Shown here: piece by piece, positions 40,670-50,800 of the stretch
Layout: each line of letters begins with the position of its first letter
Position numbering within the stretch: the stretch's first letter is position 1
NCBI GenBank assembly: GCA_905221605.1
Contig: CAJNDS010002151.1
Coordinates: 539,501 to 603,500, forward strand
Length of the DNA stretch: 64,000 nucleotides
Direction of reading: 5' to 3'
DNA from: Symbiodinium natans
Lineage: Eukaryota > Sar > Dinophyceae > Suessiales > Symbiodiniaceae
The notes under the pieces: generated by a model
Seen by the model: the letters and a program-made list of their open reading frames with translations, nothing else
The model's database searches: none
What the model was told of the DNA's origin: nothing
Program-made: the position numbers and the translations under genes

Positions 40670-40821
40670 ATATTAAGGCCGCCTTTGAATACTAACCCAA
40701 AAAGGGAGCACATGAACCTTAAAAAGGGTCGTATAACCTATGCTACAATAATCCCATTCAGGCATATGAGAGTTGATCAAAATACCTGTTCCTCAAATTC
40801 GCCTATGTTTCCCATACAAAG

Positions 40822-40880
40822 CAATGGTAACCCTAAATGATTTCGCTCATAGGTTTGGGAAGGAACCGCTTCAAGCTGAG
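40822..40880 (+). CDS. Candidate exon with consensus donor (MVTLNDFAHRFGKEPLQAE)
   Basis: After CATACAAAG; ends GCTGAG|GTAAGCC, a full consensus donor. Unrecognised. Confidence 0.5.
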
Positions 40881-41020
40881 GTAAGCCCCGGGGTCCTGCG
40901 GGAGGGTCACTGGAGAGGGTCAGGAGGGCCCACTTTTCTTATGCGTCTTAACCTATCGGGCTTAAGGGCTTAAAGTGTAGGGTGTCCTGACGCGACTCAC
41001 AGCCCATAGACCAATTCCTA

Positions 41021-41127
41021 CCTTGAGAACCCACGACCTGCTTTTCTTGTAGGTTATCACTCTACAACCCCTTATGGGATTCCCAGGTAACCTGCCAAAA
41101 AAGCAAGTTCTGGGGTTCTCAAGGTAG
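41021..41127. mobile_element. MITE family K
   Basis: CTACCTTGAGAACCCACGAC ... GGGGTTCTCAAGGTAG inverted ends with CTGCTTTTCTTGTAGGTTATC / GGTAACCTGCCAAAAAAGC inside. Confidence 0.85.
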
Positions 41128-41364
41128 ACCTGAACCCTAAATCATGGTGAGCTCCGGCCCCCTCTCTTGTGTTTGAAGGGGTTTAAGGTTTAGGGTTTAG
41201 GGTCTACAGCAGTTTAGAGTTTAGGGTTGAGTGGTTTAGGGCAAGTTTAGGGTTAGGGTCTAGGGTTTAGGGTTTAAGGGTTAGGGGTTAGGTTTAGGAT
41301 GTAGGGTTTAGGGCAGTTTTCTCCATCTGCTTTACATAGTCCTTCATCAAGGACAATAGCACAG

Positions 41365-41416
41365 TACATGTCTTTGAGTGTTGCTGGTCCTGCGACCCTG
41401 AACATCACAGTTGACG
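41365..41416 (+). CDS. Candidate exon (YMSLSVAGPATLNITVDG)
   Basis: After ATAGCACAG, ending GACG|GTCGTG; open frame continues to 41459. Confidence 0.42.
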
Positions 41417-41704
41417 GTCGTGAGAGCTTCGGTGGTAGTAGGGGAGGGATACAGGCACTCTAGGTTTTCTGGAAGGGGTTGTTTGTATGGTGGTTTCCGA
41501 CATTCGGGGTAAGTTATTGGGGTCCTTGTTATAAGCGAATCCTACTGTTTGGGGTCTATATTAGGGGTCCCTTATTTTTGTGGGAATCACCCCTTGTATA
41601 CCCCAAAATGAGCCCCAAAAACGGAACCCTGAACCCCAAACCCTGCACCCCAAAGCCCGAAACCCTAAACCCTAAACCCCCATGAAAGGGTTGCACGTTG
41701 CAAG

Positions 41705-41767
41705 GGCCTGGGAGACCCATCAGCCCGAGAATCGGCTTCTGAGCTGCTGGGCTGGAGACTTGCAATC
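41705..41767 (+). CDS. Candidate terminal exon (DPSARESASELLGWRLAI, stop)
   Basis: After CGTTGCAAG: GLGDPSARESASELLGWRLA, I, TGA at 41768. C array before, G array after. Confidence 0.42.
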
Positions 41768-41882
41768 TGAATCCTCCTTGTAGTGCTTTCTTTGGCATCA
41801 TTTTAGGGTTTAGGGTGTAGGGTTTAGGGTTTAGTGTATCCTAAGACACCTCACTGGTACCGTTCTGGCACATCCTGCCAAG

Positions 41883-41929
41883 GCTCGCCAACTCGCGCCA
41901 ACACCACAGAGGTGCGGGGGCTGCTTGAG
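41883..41929 (+). CDS. Candidate exon (SPTRANTTEVRGLLE)
   Basis: After CTGCCAAG, ending GAG|GTTGGG. Confidence 0.4.
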
Positions 41930-41976
41930 GTTGGGTTTTGGCTGCGGAGGGTGTTTTTGTTGTTTTTTTCGGTGAA

Positions 41977-41977
<1 letters not shown>

Positions 41978-42014
<37 letters not shown>
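41978..42014. repeat. Poly-G tract of about 37 nt
   Basis: Uninterrupted guanines; likely variable in length. Confidence 0.97.
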
Positions 42015-42015
<1 letters not shown>

Positions 42016-42176
42016 GGTACTACAGGACGGTAGGGGAGTTCCGTTTACCCACAAAAGGAGATGCACCTTAGTTTTTGCAGGGGTGCGTGTATGTGTACAT
42101 ACATACATGCATACATGCATACAAAGGCTATGGGTTAAATGGAAAATGAATACTGTGTGTATATATATGTATAATA

Positions 42177-42179
<3 letters not shown>

Positions 42180-42224
<45 letters not shown>

Positions 42225-42225
42225 C
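42180..42225. repeat. (AT)n microsatellite
   Basis: TA dinucleotides, preceded by ACATGC/ATACATGC short repeats at 42100-42120. Confidence 0.95.
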
Positions 42226-42314
42226 TACATACATTGCACATTACGCATACATATGTAGGTGCATATGTGTATATGTGTGTGCACATAGTATATGTTTGTA
42301 TTCATTACCAACAG

Positions 42315-42436
42315 CCGAATGGGAGAAAGGCGAGGCACCAGAACGGGACCCCACGCCGGAACGGAACGAGTTTTGGCCTTGGGAGCCAGAGTCGCGTTCT
42401 TACGCCGCCAGGCGCGAACTTTTCCTTCTTGGTCCT
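42315..42436 (+). CDS. Candidate terminal exon, acidic
   Basis: After ACCAACAG: EWEKGEAPERDPTPERNEFW, PWEPESRSYAARRELFLLGP, TGA. High charge and regular composition. A - strand ORF (42225-42614) covers the same bases and is also open, so strand is not certain. Confidence 0.42.
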
Positions 42437-42732
42437 TGATGGTCTTTTCTTGCTGTTGAGTTGCACCGCTGGGTTGCTGTTTGTAGTCATTCTGTTCCCT
42501 TTGGTTTTCGTGTATTGGGAATCCGCTGTTAGGGATACAAAGGTTGCTGTAGGTAGAGAGCCCCTGCCTCCTGGCAAATATTGAACCGAACCGGAAGGAA
42601 GGTTCTCTGTTCATACCATTTTCCTGTTATTGGTAACTGCATATATTGGCTGTCCTTTTGGGGATACTAGTAGGATAACCCCATACTTAATTCATACGGT
42701 GCAGGACCTTTTGTGCCTTAAGGTTTTGTTCA

Positions 42733-42848
42733 CTTGGTAGCCCAGAGTGGTACCCTTTACCCCTGTTTGGGGTTCAAGGTTCCCTTATAAAGTAACCAAC
42801 CCAAGAAAGGGTGCCCCTTATCATAATATGGTTACTGGGCCACCAAGT
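42733..42848. mobile_element. MITE family J copy
   Basis: ACTTGGTAGCCCAGAGTGG ... GGTTACTGGGCCACCAAGT, with inner AGGTTCCCTTATAAAGTAACC. Relatives near 43371-43435 and 61930-62046. Confidence 0.75.
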
Positions 42849-43173
42849 TCAGCATTTCTAGGACTCTGGGGATGAGGTGCCTGGCCCAGCAGTACCGGAC
42901 CAAGGTCGCCTTATTCCTTGGCGTACGTAAATAGCATGGATGAAACCTTGTATGTTTTTGTTAGCACCTATGTGTGTGCAAGGCCCCTGTACACCCCAAA
43001 GAACCAAGAAAATAACTCTCAACCCGAAGCCCTAAACCCTAAACCCCAAACCCCAAGCCCCAAACGCCAAACCCTAAACCCTAAACCCTAAACCCTAAAC
43101 CCCAAACCCCAAACCCCAAACCCCACAGCCTAAAGCCTAAAGCCTAAACCCCAACCGCCCCCCCCGGCGAAAG

Positions 43174-43246
43174 GACGCTCCAGCTCCTGGACTTGCCGCA
43201 CTGCTGCCACCGCTCCTGCTCCTTTCTCCGCCAGGGGCCCGACTTG
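43174..43246 (+). CDS. Candidate exon (TLQLLDLPHCCHRSCSFLRQ)
   Basis: After CGGCGAAAG; ends TTG|GTAGCC where a family J-like end starts. Two other frames are also open. Confidence 0.38.
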
Positions 43247-43744
43247 GTAGCCAGCGGTACCCTGTTGCCCTTAGGTTGATTCTAGGTTCCCGGTTTAGGG
43301 TTTAGGGTTTAGGGTTTAGGGTTTAGGGTTTAGGTTTTCGGGTTTAGGGTTTACGGTTTAGGGTTCTACTTGGTAGCCAGCGGTACCCTTTTGCCCTTAG
43401 TTTGGTACGAGGTTCCCTTATGAAGTAACCTTATACCCCATAAACCCTAAACCCTTAAAATGCTGCTGCCGGGCTACCGAGCCTAAGACGGCTAAGAGTT
43501 GCTAACACTTCCTTGCAGTCCTGTCAACGACTCAAAAGGGTTCGAATGTTCGGACCAAAACTCTAATAGGGTACATCGGGTAGACCGGCACTGGTAGTCC
43601 GAACTGAAACGTCAGAACTCTAGACCTTGTGGGTTTAGATCCATGTTGTTTATTTTTCGGGCGCTCTACCTAGGCACGACGGCTTCCGATTGAGCAGCTT
43701 GATGTGAATTCCAACCATTTTGTTATCCATTATCTACCAATGTT

Positions 43745-43930
43745 ATGGTAGCAACTGAACTTCTATACTCATATGATGGTAGTTTAAGTTCCTTAAAACT
43801 ACCCGCAGACAACAGTGATCCCAGTTGGCCATGTCCAGCCGTGCCAAGAGGTTCTATGGAGCAGCCATTCAATGGACAACTTCTTGGTACGTCCAAGCTC
43901 TTTACTGCAACAGGCGCGACAGTGATTCAG
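43745..43930 (+). CDS. Unrecognised ORF leading into a G-strand array
   Basis: Open from 43706: ...VATELLYSYDGSLSSLKLPA, DNSDPSWPCPAVPRGSMEQP, FNGQLLG, then GTACGTCC (good donor at 43888) or on to VIQ before GTTCGGGG. Less GC-rich than recognised exons. Confidence 0.42.
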
Positions 43931-44647
43931 GTTCGGGGTTTAGGGTTTAGGGTTTAAGGGTTTAAGGGTTTCAGGGTTTAGGGTTTTTGGGTTTCGACAA
44001 AACTGCAAAGGTTTAGCGGTCGACGAAGTGGTCTTTGTTTCGGACTTTCAGCCCTGCTGTTACACACAGCCCTGCCCCTTCCCCCTCCCCCTTTACCCGT
44101 ACCCCTTCCCCCCTCCTTCCCTGCTTAGGTTTAGGGTTTAGGGTGTCGGTTTTCGGGTAGGGTTCAGTATTTGTTCGGTTCCCTTCCAATCAAAAAAAGG
44201 TGATACCCTAACCCTAAACCCTAAACCCTACCATAAACCATGTCAACCCTCTCCGCAACCTGTCTTCGCTTCCTTAAACCCACAAAGCACCTCAACCCTT
44301 AACGTCTAACCCCCAAACTCTTAAATCCCCGTGCCTAAATCCCTCCACCCCCGAATGAACCACCAAACCCTAAACCCCAATCCCGAAGCATGCGCTACAG
44401 CTGCAGGTCTTTCTTCGGGATGGAACTACCTGCTTGCCTTCTGCAGGGCACGCGTAGGGTTGACGGTTTAGGGTTTGGGGTTTAGGGTCTAGGGTCTTGG
44501 GTTTCGGGCTTCGGGTTTAGGGTTTAGGGCTTCTTCGTGTTCTCAAGCCTTCAGCCTCTAGCCCACCCGGTTTACAGAAGGGTTTAGGTTTAGGGCTCCG
44601 GAATCTTCTGTGTCTCGCCCTGCTTCAGGGCCTCAAACAACATCCAC

Positions 44648-44740
44648 TGTTCACCCTTATACGAACAGTCCTGAATAGGGATGAATAGGGGGTACTATAA
44701 TTCCTATTAGGGACTGTCAGTAGAAGGGGGCACATCCCAA
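44648..44740. mobile_element. MITE family B copy
   Basis: CACCCTTATACGAACAGTCC ... GGACTGTCAGTAGAAGGGGG. Confidence 0.75.
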
Positions 44741-45346
44741 TAATCAACCCTAAAGCCAAATGGAACCCTAGAACCCTTCAAAGCGGTTAGGGTTGAGGGT
44801 TTAGGGTTTAGGGTTTAGGGTTTCGGATTTAGGGTTTAGGGTTTAGGGTAGCTAACCTAAACCTAACGAAGCTCAAGACCCTCAACAAGCTCTAAAAGCC
44901 CTAAACCTGGAGGCCTTCAAAACCCTAAAACCCTAAAACCCTAAAGCCCTAAAACCCTAAAACCCCTAAACCCTAAACACTAAACCCGTTCAGCTTCGGT
45001 CGGCACCCAGCTTGTTTGTTCTCGATAGCTCTGCCTCTAAAGCCCTGGCAATTCCAGTAACCCCGATGTAGGGCCTAAACCCTGCAAACCCTATAAGCGC
45101 CTGTTAGCGGCAGAAAGCCCTTCTAGTGTTCTAAAAGTCCAAGAAGAACCCCATAAGCTCTCTAAACCCTATAAGCCATATTAGATGCCCTATAAACCCT
45201 ATAAACCCTGTAACCCTACAAACCCTATAAACCCTATAAAACCCTATAAAACCCTATAAAGTCTATAAACCCTATAAACCCTATAACCCTATAAACTCTA
45301 TAAACCCTATAAACCCAACCCCGAAGCCCCCGTCGATCCCTGTCAG

Positions 45347-45416
45347 GCTTCGAGAGGCTTTGCTCCCTGGCGGTTCTGACGTGTCTAATTTCCCGGACGC
45401 GCGCGCCTCGTCTGAG
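45347..45416 (+). CDS. Candidate exon (LREALLPGGSDVSNFPDARA)
   Basis: After CCCTGTCAG; SSE follows and then GAG|GTTGGA. One good frame over 70 nt. Could be a loop of the POT gene; not proven. Confidence 0.45.
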
Positions 45417-45805
45417 GTTGGAACCATGGGCCCTTTGTATGGTGGATCCGACGTATGGGCCCTTCTTATATTCGGTGTAAAAAAGGGGACCCTAGACCCT
45501 AAACCCTAGACCCTAGACCCTAAACCGTACACCCAAATTCAGAGCCCATACTTGGAAGCCCGAAATCCCAACCGATTGTAGCACATTCTAGCGAGTAAGT
45601 GAGAAGCAGCGTTTCTGGTTTCAGGTCTTCCATGCATGACAGCTCCCGAGAAGTCCCTAAGCCCTGTATAAACTTTCCCTTCATTTCCTTTAATCTCTCA
45701 TATATTCCTTATCAATCCATTCACAAATGTTTGTTTTAAGGCCCCCCCCCCCCCCAACACCTACCCCAGCACACCCTAAAACCCCAAAACCCTGGGGGTT
45801 TGCAG

Positions 45806-45876
45806 ACTGAGGTGCTGAAGTTGAGGCTGCAAACTCGCCACGGGGGCAGCAAGATGTTGGGGGGACTCTTAGAACC
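45806..45876 (+). CDS. Candidate exon (TEVLKLRLQTRHGGSKMLGG)
   Basis: After GTTTGCAG: continues LLEP into C-rich sequence. One clear frame. A - strand ORF covers it but has poorer composition. Confidence 0.45.
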
Positions 45877-46001
45877 CACAACCCTAAACCCTCAACCCTA
45901 AACCCTAAACCCTATAAACCCGAACCCGAAACCCTAAACCCTCTTGGGCAGTAGGACTTCGGATTTGGGGTCTTTGGGGGCCCTGAAACCCGAACATTCA
46001 G

Positions 46002-46031
46002 TCCCTGAATCTGTGGTCGATCTGGCGCGAT
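46002..46031 (+). CDS. Candidate short exon (SLNLWSIWRD)
   Basis: After AACATTCAG, ending GAT|GTATTC. Aromatic helix segment shortly before the first certain POT exon. Confidence 0.35.
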
Positions 46032-46164
46032 GTATTCTTGTATGGTTCTATTATTTCATTATATTCGCGGCCGGGGATTACTAGTCTTGCATGACTCTAT
46101 ATTTCGACCCGGATGAAGTTTCCATTCGGTCCTGCTTCAGGGATTCTAAGAAGGAAAGTTTTGC

Positions 46165-46274
46165 CCAGATTTTCCAAAACCCCTCAAGTAAGGAATATAC
46201 CCTAATTCATTATGAGGACCCTCAGTATAAATTTTGGGTATCTTCCTTAATTAAGGGGGTTTGGAAGATCTGGG
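46165..46274. mobile_element. MITE family C copy
   Basis: CCCAGATTTTCCAAAACCCC ... GGGGTTTGGAAGATCTGGG, about 110 bp. Confidence 0.9.
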
Positions 46275-46295
46275 TACATACCAGGGTGCCCCCTG

Positions 46296-46565
46296 GTTAA
46301 ACCCTAAACCCTAAACCCTAAACCCTAAACCCTAAACCCTAAACCCTAAACCCTAAACCCTAAACCCTAAACCCTAAACCCTAAACCCTAAACCCGGAAC
46401 CCGGAACCCGGAACCCGGAACCCGAAACCCGAAACCCGAAACCCTAAACCCTAAACCCTAAACCCTAAACCCTAAACCCTAAACCCTAAACCCTAAACCC
46501 TAAACCCTAAACCCTAAACCCTAAACCCTAAACCCTAACCCTAAACCCTAAACCCTAAACCCTAA
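46296..46565. repeat. Long (CCCTAAA)n array with CCGGAAC/CCGAAAC block
   Basis: About 37 units with a homogenised variant block at 46393-46440. Confidence 0.97.
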
Positions 46566-46585
46566 GCCTAGCTAAGCCGATGTAG

Positions 46586-46651
46586 ATGGCAGGCCTTGGT
46601 CTAGGATGTGTCTGCGCTGCCCTGGCGATGTTCGTCGCTGCAGCTGTGGAG
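46586..46651 (+). CDS. POT transporter exon a (membrane helix)
   Basis: After GATGTAG: MAGLGLGCVCAALAMFVAAA VE, ending GTGGAG|GTCGCC in phase 0. In POT proteins the corresponding helix is written R-M-x-I-G-L-x-L-S-x-x-x-M-x-x-A-A-x-x-E; the match in spacing and composition is good. Joins in frame to VARRDW of 47317. Confidence 0.72.
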
Positions 46652-47316
46652 GTCGCCAAAACGGTGGGGGGGGGGGGAGGGAGTGTGTCCTAAACCCTAA
46701 ACCTTAAACCTTCAACCCGAAACCCTAAACCCCAAACCCTAGACCCTAAACCCTAAACCCGGTTGGGTTCAGGGTTTGGGGTTTCGGGTCTAGGGCTCAG
46801 GGCGCGTATCTGTTTAACACGGAGTATGGGAGGTTCTCCAGTATGTCCTTACATGATATGTATTCGGTTGAAGGTGCTCTTGGGGCTCAGAATTAGTTCA
46901 AACCTAACCCAAAAAGACGCGTATTCAGAGAGAAGCGACCCACAGGGTTTCAGGATTTAAGACAAGATAAATGGAAACTGTATGTGTTTCACGAGCAGCT
47001 CGCTATTTTGTTAACCTTGAAAAGGTCACCTCACGAGGGATGCCCAGGCTGACTAACGGGTTTTGGGTTTTGGGTTTAGGGTTTAGGGCCTAGGGTTGCT
47101 TCGGTCAAGATGTTTCGGCGAAACGTTCGGTCAAAAACAAAGTGGGACCCAAACCCTGTACAAATTCTATAAACCCCTAAACCCTCAACCCTAAACCCTA
47201 GACCCTAAACCCTAAACCCTAAACCCTAAACCCTAAACCCGAAACCCTAAACCCTAAACCCTAAACCCTAACTTAGGAGCTCCGATTTCGGGTCGGCCTT
47301 GCGGCTGCCTTTGCAG

Positions 47317-47380
47317 GTGGCTCGACGCGACTGGACTCCCCGACTCCCCGGCGCGCCAGCCAGAGGGGGAGAGAGCGGGA
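47317..47380 (+). CDS. POT transporter exon b (loop)
   Basis: After GCCTTTGCAG: VARRDWTPRLPGAPARGGES G and one base, then GTTGAG donor. Basic residues directly after the helix (VEVARR) are as in the family. Without splicing a TGA follows at once; phase 1 joins to GC|CAA at 49619. Confidence 0.7.
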
Positions 47381-47452
47381 GTTGAGGATTCATGGCCCTA
47401 AGTTCTAAGCCCTGAACCCTAAACCTCTCCTACCATATAATTATAAACCTTA

Positions 47453-47722
47453 ATGGTATTCGTGGGCAAGGCCAAATATTTTGGGCCTTGCCCACGAATT
47501 TTTGGGCCTTGCCCACGAATTTCTGGGGTTGTTGGGTCGTGGGCAAGGCCCAAAAATTCGTGGGCAAGGCCCAAATACTCGTGGGCAAGGCCCAAATATT
47601 CGTGGGCAAGGCCCAAATATTCGTGGGCAAGGCCCAAGTATTCGTGGGCAAGGCCCAAATATTCGTGGACAAGGCCCAAGTATTCGTGGGCAAGGCCCAA
47701 ACATTCGTGGGCAAGGCCCAAG
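47453..47722. repeat. 21-bp tandem repeat (TTCGTGGGCAAGGCCCAAATA), inverted at its left end
   Basis: About eight direct copies (47550-47720) and two or three inverted ones (47470-47520), giving a hairpin. Each unit holds GGGCAAGGCCC-type palindromes. ORFs in all six frames are repeat artefacts. Confidence 0.95.
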
Positions 47723-47789
47723 GCCCACAATGCCCTTGAGACCCTAAACCGTTGAGCCCCTAAATTTTTGAGACCCTCAACACTTGAGA

Positions 47790-48800
47790 CCCTAATTAGG
47801 GTTTCAGGGCCTCAAGGCCTGGCGTTTAGGGTTTCAGGGCCTCAAGGGTGGCCCCAAGGCATGGCGTTTAGGGTTTCAAGGGTTCAGGGCCTGTGTTTAG
47901 GGTTTCAGGGCCTCAGGGCCTGTGTTTAGGGTTCCAGGGCCCAGCGTTTAGGGTTTCAAGGCTTCAGGGCCTGTGTTTAGGGTTTCAGGGCCTCAGGGCC
48001 TGTGTTTAGGGTTTCAGGGCCCAGCGTTTAGGGTTTCAAGGCCTCAAAGCCTGTGTTTAGGGTTTCAAGGCTTCAGGGCCTGTGTTTAGGGTTTCAGTGC
48101 CTCAGGGCCTGTGTTTAGGGTTTCAGGGCCCAGCGTTTAGGGTTTCAAGGTATCAGGGCCTGTGTTTAGGGTTTCAGGGCCTCAGGGCCTGTGTTTAGGG
48201 TTTCAGGGCCCAGCGTTTAGGGTTTCAAGGCCTCAAAGCCTGTGTTTAGGGTTTCAAGGCCTCAGGGCCTGTGTTTAGGGTTTCAAGGCCTCAGGGCCTG
48301 TGTTTTGGGTTTCAGGGCCTCAGGGCCTGTGTTTAGGGTTTCAGGGCCAAGCGTTTAGGGTTTCAAGGTTTCAGGGCCTGTGTTTAGGGTTTCAGGGCCT
48401 CAGGGCCTGTGTTTAGGGTTTCAGGGCCCAGCGTTTAGGGTTTCAAGGCCTCAGGGCCTGTGTTTCGGGTTTCAGGGCCCAGCGTTTAGGGTTTCAAGGC
48501 CTCAGGGCCTGTGTTTAGGTGTTTAGGGTTTCAGGGCCTCAGGGCCTGTGTTTAGGGTTTCAGGGCCCAGCGTTTAGGGTTTCAAGGCCTCAAAGCCTGT
48601 GTTTAGGGTTTCAAGGCCTCAGGGCCTGCGTTTAGGGTTTCAGGGCCCAGCGTTGAGGGTTTCAAGGCCTCAGGGCCTGTGTTTAGGGTTTCAGGGCCAA
48701 GCGTTTAGGGTTTCAAGGCCTCAGGGCCCAGCGTTTAGGGTTTCAAGGCCTCAAGGCCTGTGTTTAGGGTTTCAAGGCCTCAACGCCGTGTTTTTTCAAG
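47790..48800. repeat. 1-kb minisatellite with embedded TTTAGGG
   Basis: Units of about 27-30 nt, TGTGTTTAGGGTTTCAGGGC plus CTCAGGGCC, alternating with CAGCGTTTAGGGTTTCAAGG versions; about 35 units. Higher-order pattern of roughly 110-115 nt. Confidence 0.96.
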
Positions 48801-49320
48801 TTTTTCAGGGTTTTTCAAGGTTTTTCAATGTTTTTTAAGGTTTTTCCATGTTTCTTCGGGTTTTTTCAGGGTTTTTCGGAGGAAGGGCTGCCCCCGCGAC
48901 CTTTTCACAGCCTAATTTCGGTCAAGGGGGGGTCGTATTTTTGGATTTTAAAGGCAAAATAGTCTTTGGAGACCCTCCTTGCCTCAAACTCCGACCCCCC
49001 CTTGAGAGGGAAAGTTTGCCTCAAAAAACACCCGACCTCAGGCTTGGCCTAGACCCGCAATGAAAATGCGAATTTTTAGTACTGAAATCGAGGGTTCTGG
49101 GTGGCCTCTCGTTTTCTGGGTTTTTGTGTTTTTCAAGTTTTTAAGACCTCAAAGCCTCGCGTGGTTTAGTATCTCCACCTCCTCGTTTGTTAAGTGGAAA
49201 TCATTCATTTTGTTTTTGAACCATCCTAATAAAAAGAAGAAACTTTTTATTTCTTAATGTTATGGGAACTTCGGGTGGGTGGGTATTTTTCGATGTTCTA
49301 AACACAGAGCCTAAACGAGA
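48800..49320. other. Non-repetitive intronic stretch, nothing assigned
   Basis: TTTTTCAAGG-type short repeats (48795-48870), then about 400 nt of mixed sequence with an A-rich end. Nothing supportable seen. Confidence 0.5.
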
Positions 49321-49341
49321 AACTGCTCGACCAGGAGCTCT

Positions 49342-49605
49342 TGAACCCTAAACCCTAAACCCTAAACCCTAAACCCTAAACCCTAAACCCTAGACTTGGA
49401 TCTTTAATTCAGGGGCATTGGGCTCTTTGGGTGAGGTTTTTTGGGGGGTTTAAGGGTTCAAATTTGGGAGCCAGGCGTCAAGGCGCTAAACCCTAAACCC
49501 TAAACCCTAAACCCTAAACCCTACACCCTACACCCTACACCCTACACCCTAAACCCTAAACCCTAAACCCTAAACCCTAAACCCTAAACCCTAAACCCTA
49601 AACCG
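49342..49605. repeat. C-strand arrays with ACACCCT block
   Basis: CCCTAAA units at 49342-49395 and 49490-49605, with an inner CCCTACA block (49522-49550). Confidence 0.95.
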
Positions 49606-49618
49606 GCGCAGCTGGCAG

Positions 49619-49692
49619 GCCAACCAGAGATCTCCTCTCTGAGCATCGCTTGGCTGCTCCCGCCACTCGGCGTCCCTAAACTTCGTGCAGGG
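49619..49692 (+). CDS. POT transporter exon c (membrane helix)
   Basis: After GCTGGCAG: two bases, then QPEISSLSIAWLLPPLGVPK. The I-S-x-x-W-x-x-P pattern matches the helix that precedes the G-E-V/A-F motif in POT proteins. Phase fits the A left by 47380. Ends GGG|GTTTAGGG or earlier at GTGCAG. C array before, G array after. Confidence 0.72.
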
Positions 49693-49887
49693 GTTTAGGG
49701 TTTAGGGTTTAGGGTTTCGGGTTTCGGGTTTAGGGTTTCGGGTTTAGGGTCTAGGGCAGAGAGCGGGGCACTTGAGAGAGTCCTCGTTGAAAAAGGGTTT
49801 AGGGTTGAGGGTTGAGGGTTTAGGGTTTAGGGCCAGGGTGCGTGTATGGTCTAGCGGGCTTGCGGCCTTGAGCATGTTTTCGGTTCA

Positions 49888-49953
49888 GCTTCCCGAGCCA
49901 CCCAGCTTGAGGCAGTTTGCCTTGATCGCCGCCGGCGAGGCCTTCGTCTACCC
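49888..49953 (+). CDS. POT transporter exon d (GEAFVYP motif)
   Basis: After TTCGGTTCAG: LPEPPSLRQFALIAAGEAFV YP. The Q-x-x-L-I-x-x-G-E-x-F-x-x-P motif is one of the best conserved in the POT family (PQYFLIGxGEVF). The end is uncertain: GT at 49954, or on through VWHPSLG. Confidence 0.8.
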
Positions 49954-50344
49954 CGTGTGGCACCCAAGTCTTGGCACCTTTAGTGTTTGTAGGGGTATAA
50001 GGACCCCCAAAAGGGACCCGGAATCTTATTCCCCTATATAACCCTACAATTACATGGCTTGTATAGTCCCTATTTGCCGAAGTAGCCGCTAAATGGCCCC
50101 AAAAGAACCCCTAAGGTCCCTTTAAGGGTCTCTCCTTTGGCCTTTAGTGCGCCAAAGACATGACGCTGTGTTTCTTGGGGACTAACTCCGTAGGACTTAG
50201 GGATTGTGCTCTCCATGAGCATCTTGCAAGAGGGAGGTCGACCGCAGCATATAATATTATAAAGCCATGGGGGTAATGTAGGGGTCGGAATAGTTGCTAT
50301 TCGTATTCCCTCACGGCCCCTTTGCAATTCTACGACAACGGCTC

Positions 50345-50525
50345 CCAAACCCTATTCTAAGGGGTTTAGTTTAGGGCTTAGGGCTTAGGGCTTAGGGCTT
50401 AGGGCTTAGGGTTTAGGGTTTAGGGTTTAGGGTTTAGGGTTTAGGGTTTAGAGTTTAGGGTTTAGGGTTTAGGGTTTAGGGTTTAGGGTTTTAGGGTTTA
50501 GGGTTTAGGGGTTTAGGGGTTTAAT
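50345..50525. repeat. GGGCTTA block then (TTTAGGG)n array
   Basis: About six GCTTAGG units followed by about 15 TTTAGGG units. Confidence 0.95.
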
Positions 50526-50757
50526 GTTAACCTCGTATTATTGAACCCCCTGATATTAAAGTGCGCCAGGGGTCCCGGCCGCAATAATAAAGCCCTGGGA
50601 ATAAAGTACGCCAAGTCGGGGCTGGTTTTTTTTGGGGGAGTTTGATTGAAGGGGGGCTCTAAGGAAAGGAATCCTTATTCAAAGGGGCCCTACTCTATTT
50701 GGGGGGGTTTGATTGAAGGGGGGGGGGGGGGGGTTTATTATTACGAGGTCAACATTA
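50521..50757. mobile_element. MITE family P
   Basis: TAATGTTAACCTCGTATTATTG ends pair with TTATTACGAGGTCAACATTA; core with poly-T and poly-G runs. Confidence 0.82.
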
Positions 50758-50800
50758 GGGGTTTAGGGGTTTAGGGTTTAGGGTTTGGGGTTCAGGGTTT

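Noticed and set aside
42225-42614. 129-codon - strand ORF
   Set aside because: Overlaps a candidate + strand exon and an AT microsatellite; part of it looks protein-like, but no splice context on the - strand was seen.
47453-47722. Possible CRISPR-like array
   Set aside because: Direct tandem units without distinct spacers, in a spliceosomal-intron eukaryotic context.
47419-47755. ORFs of 83-103 codons in six frames
   Set aside because: All are translations of the same 21-bp tandem repeat, whose length is a multiple of three.
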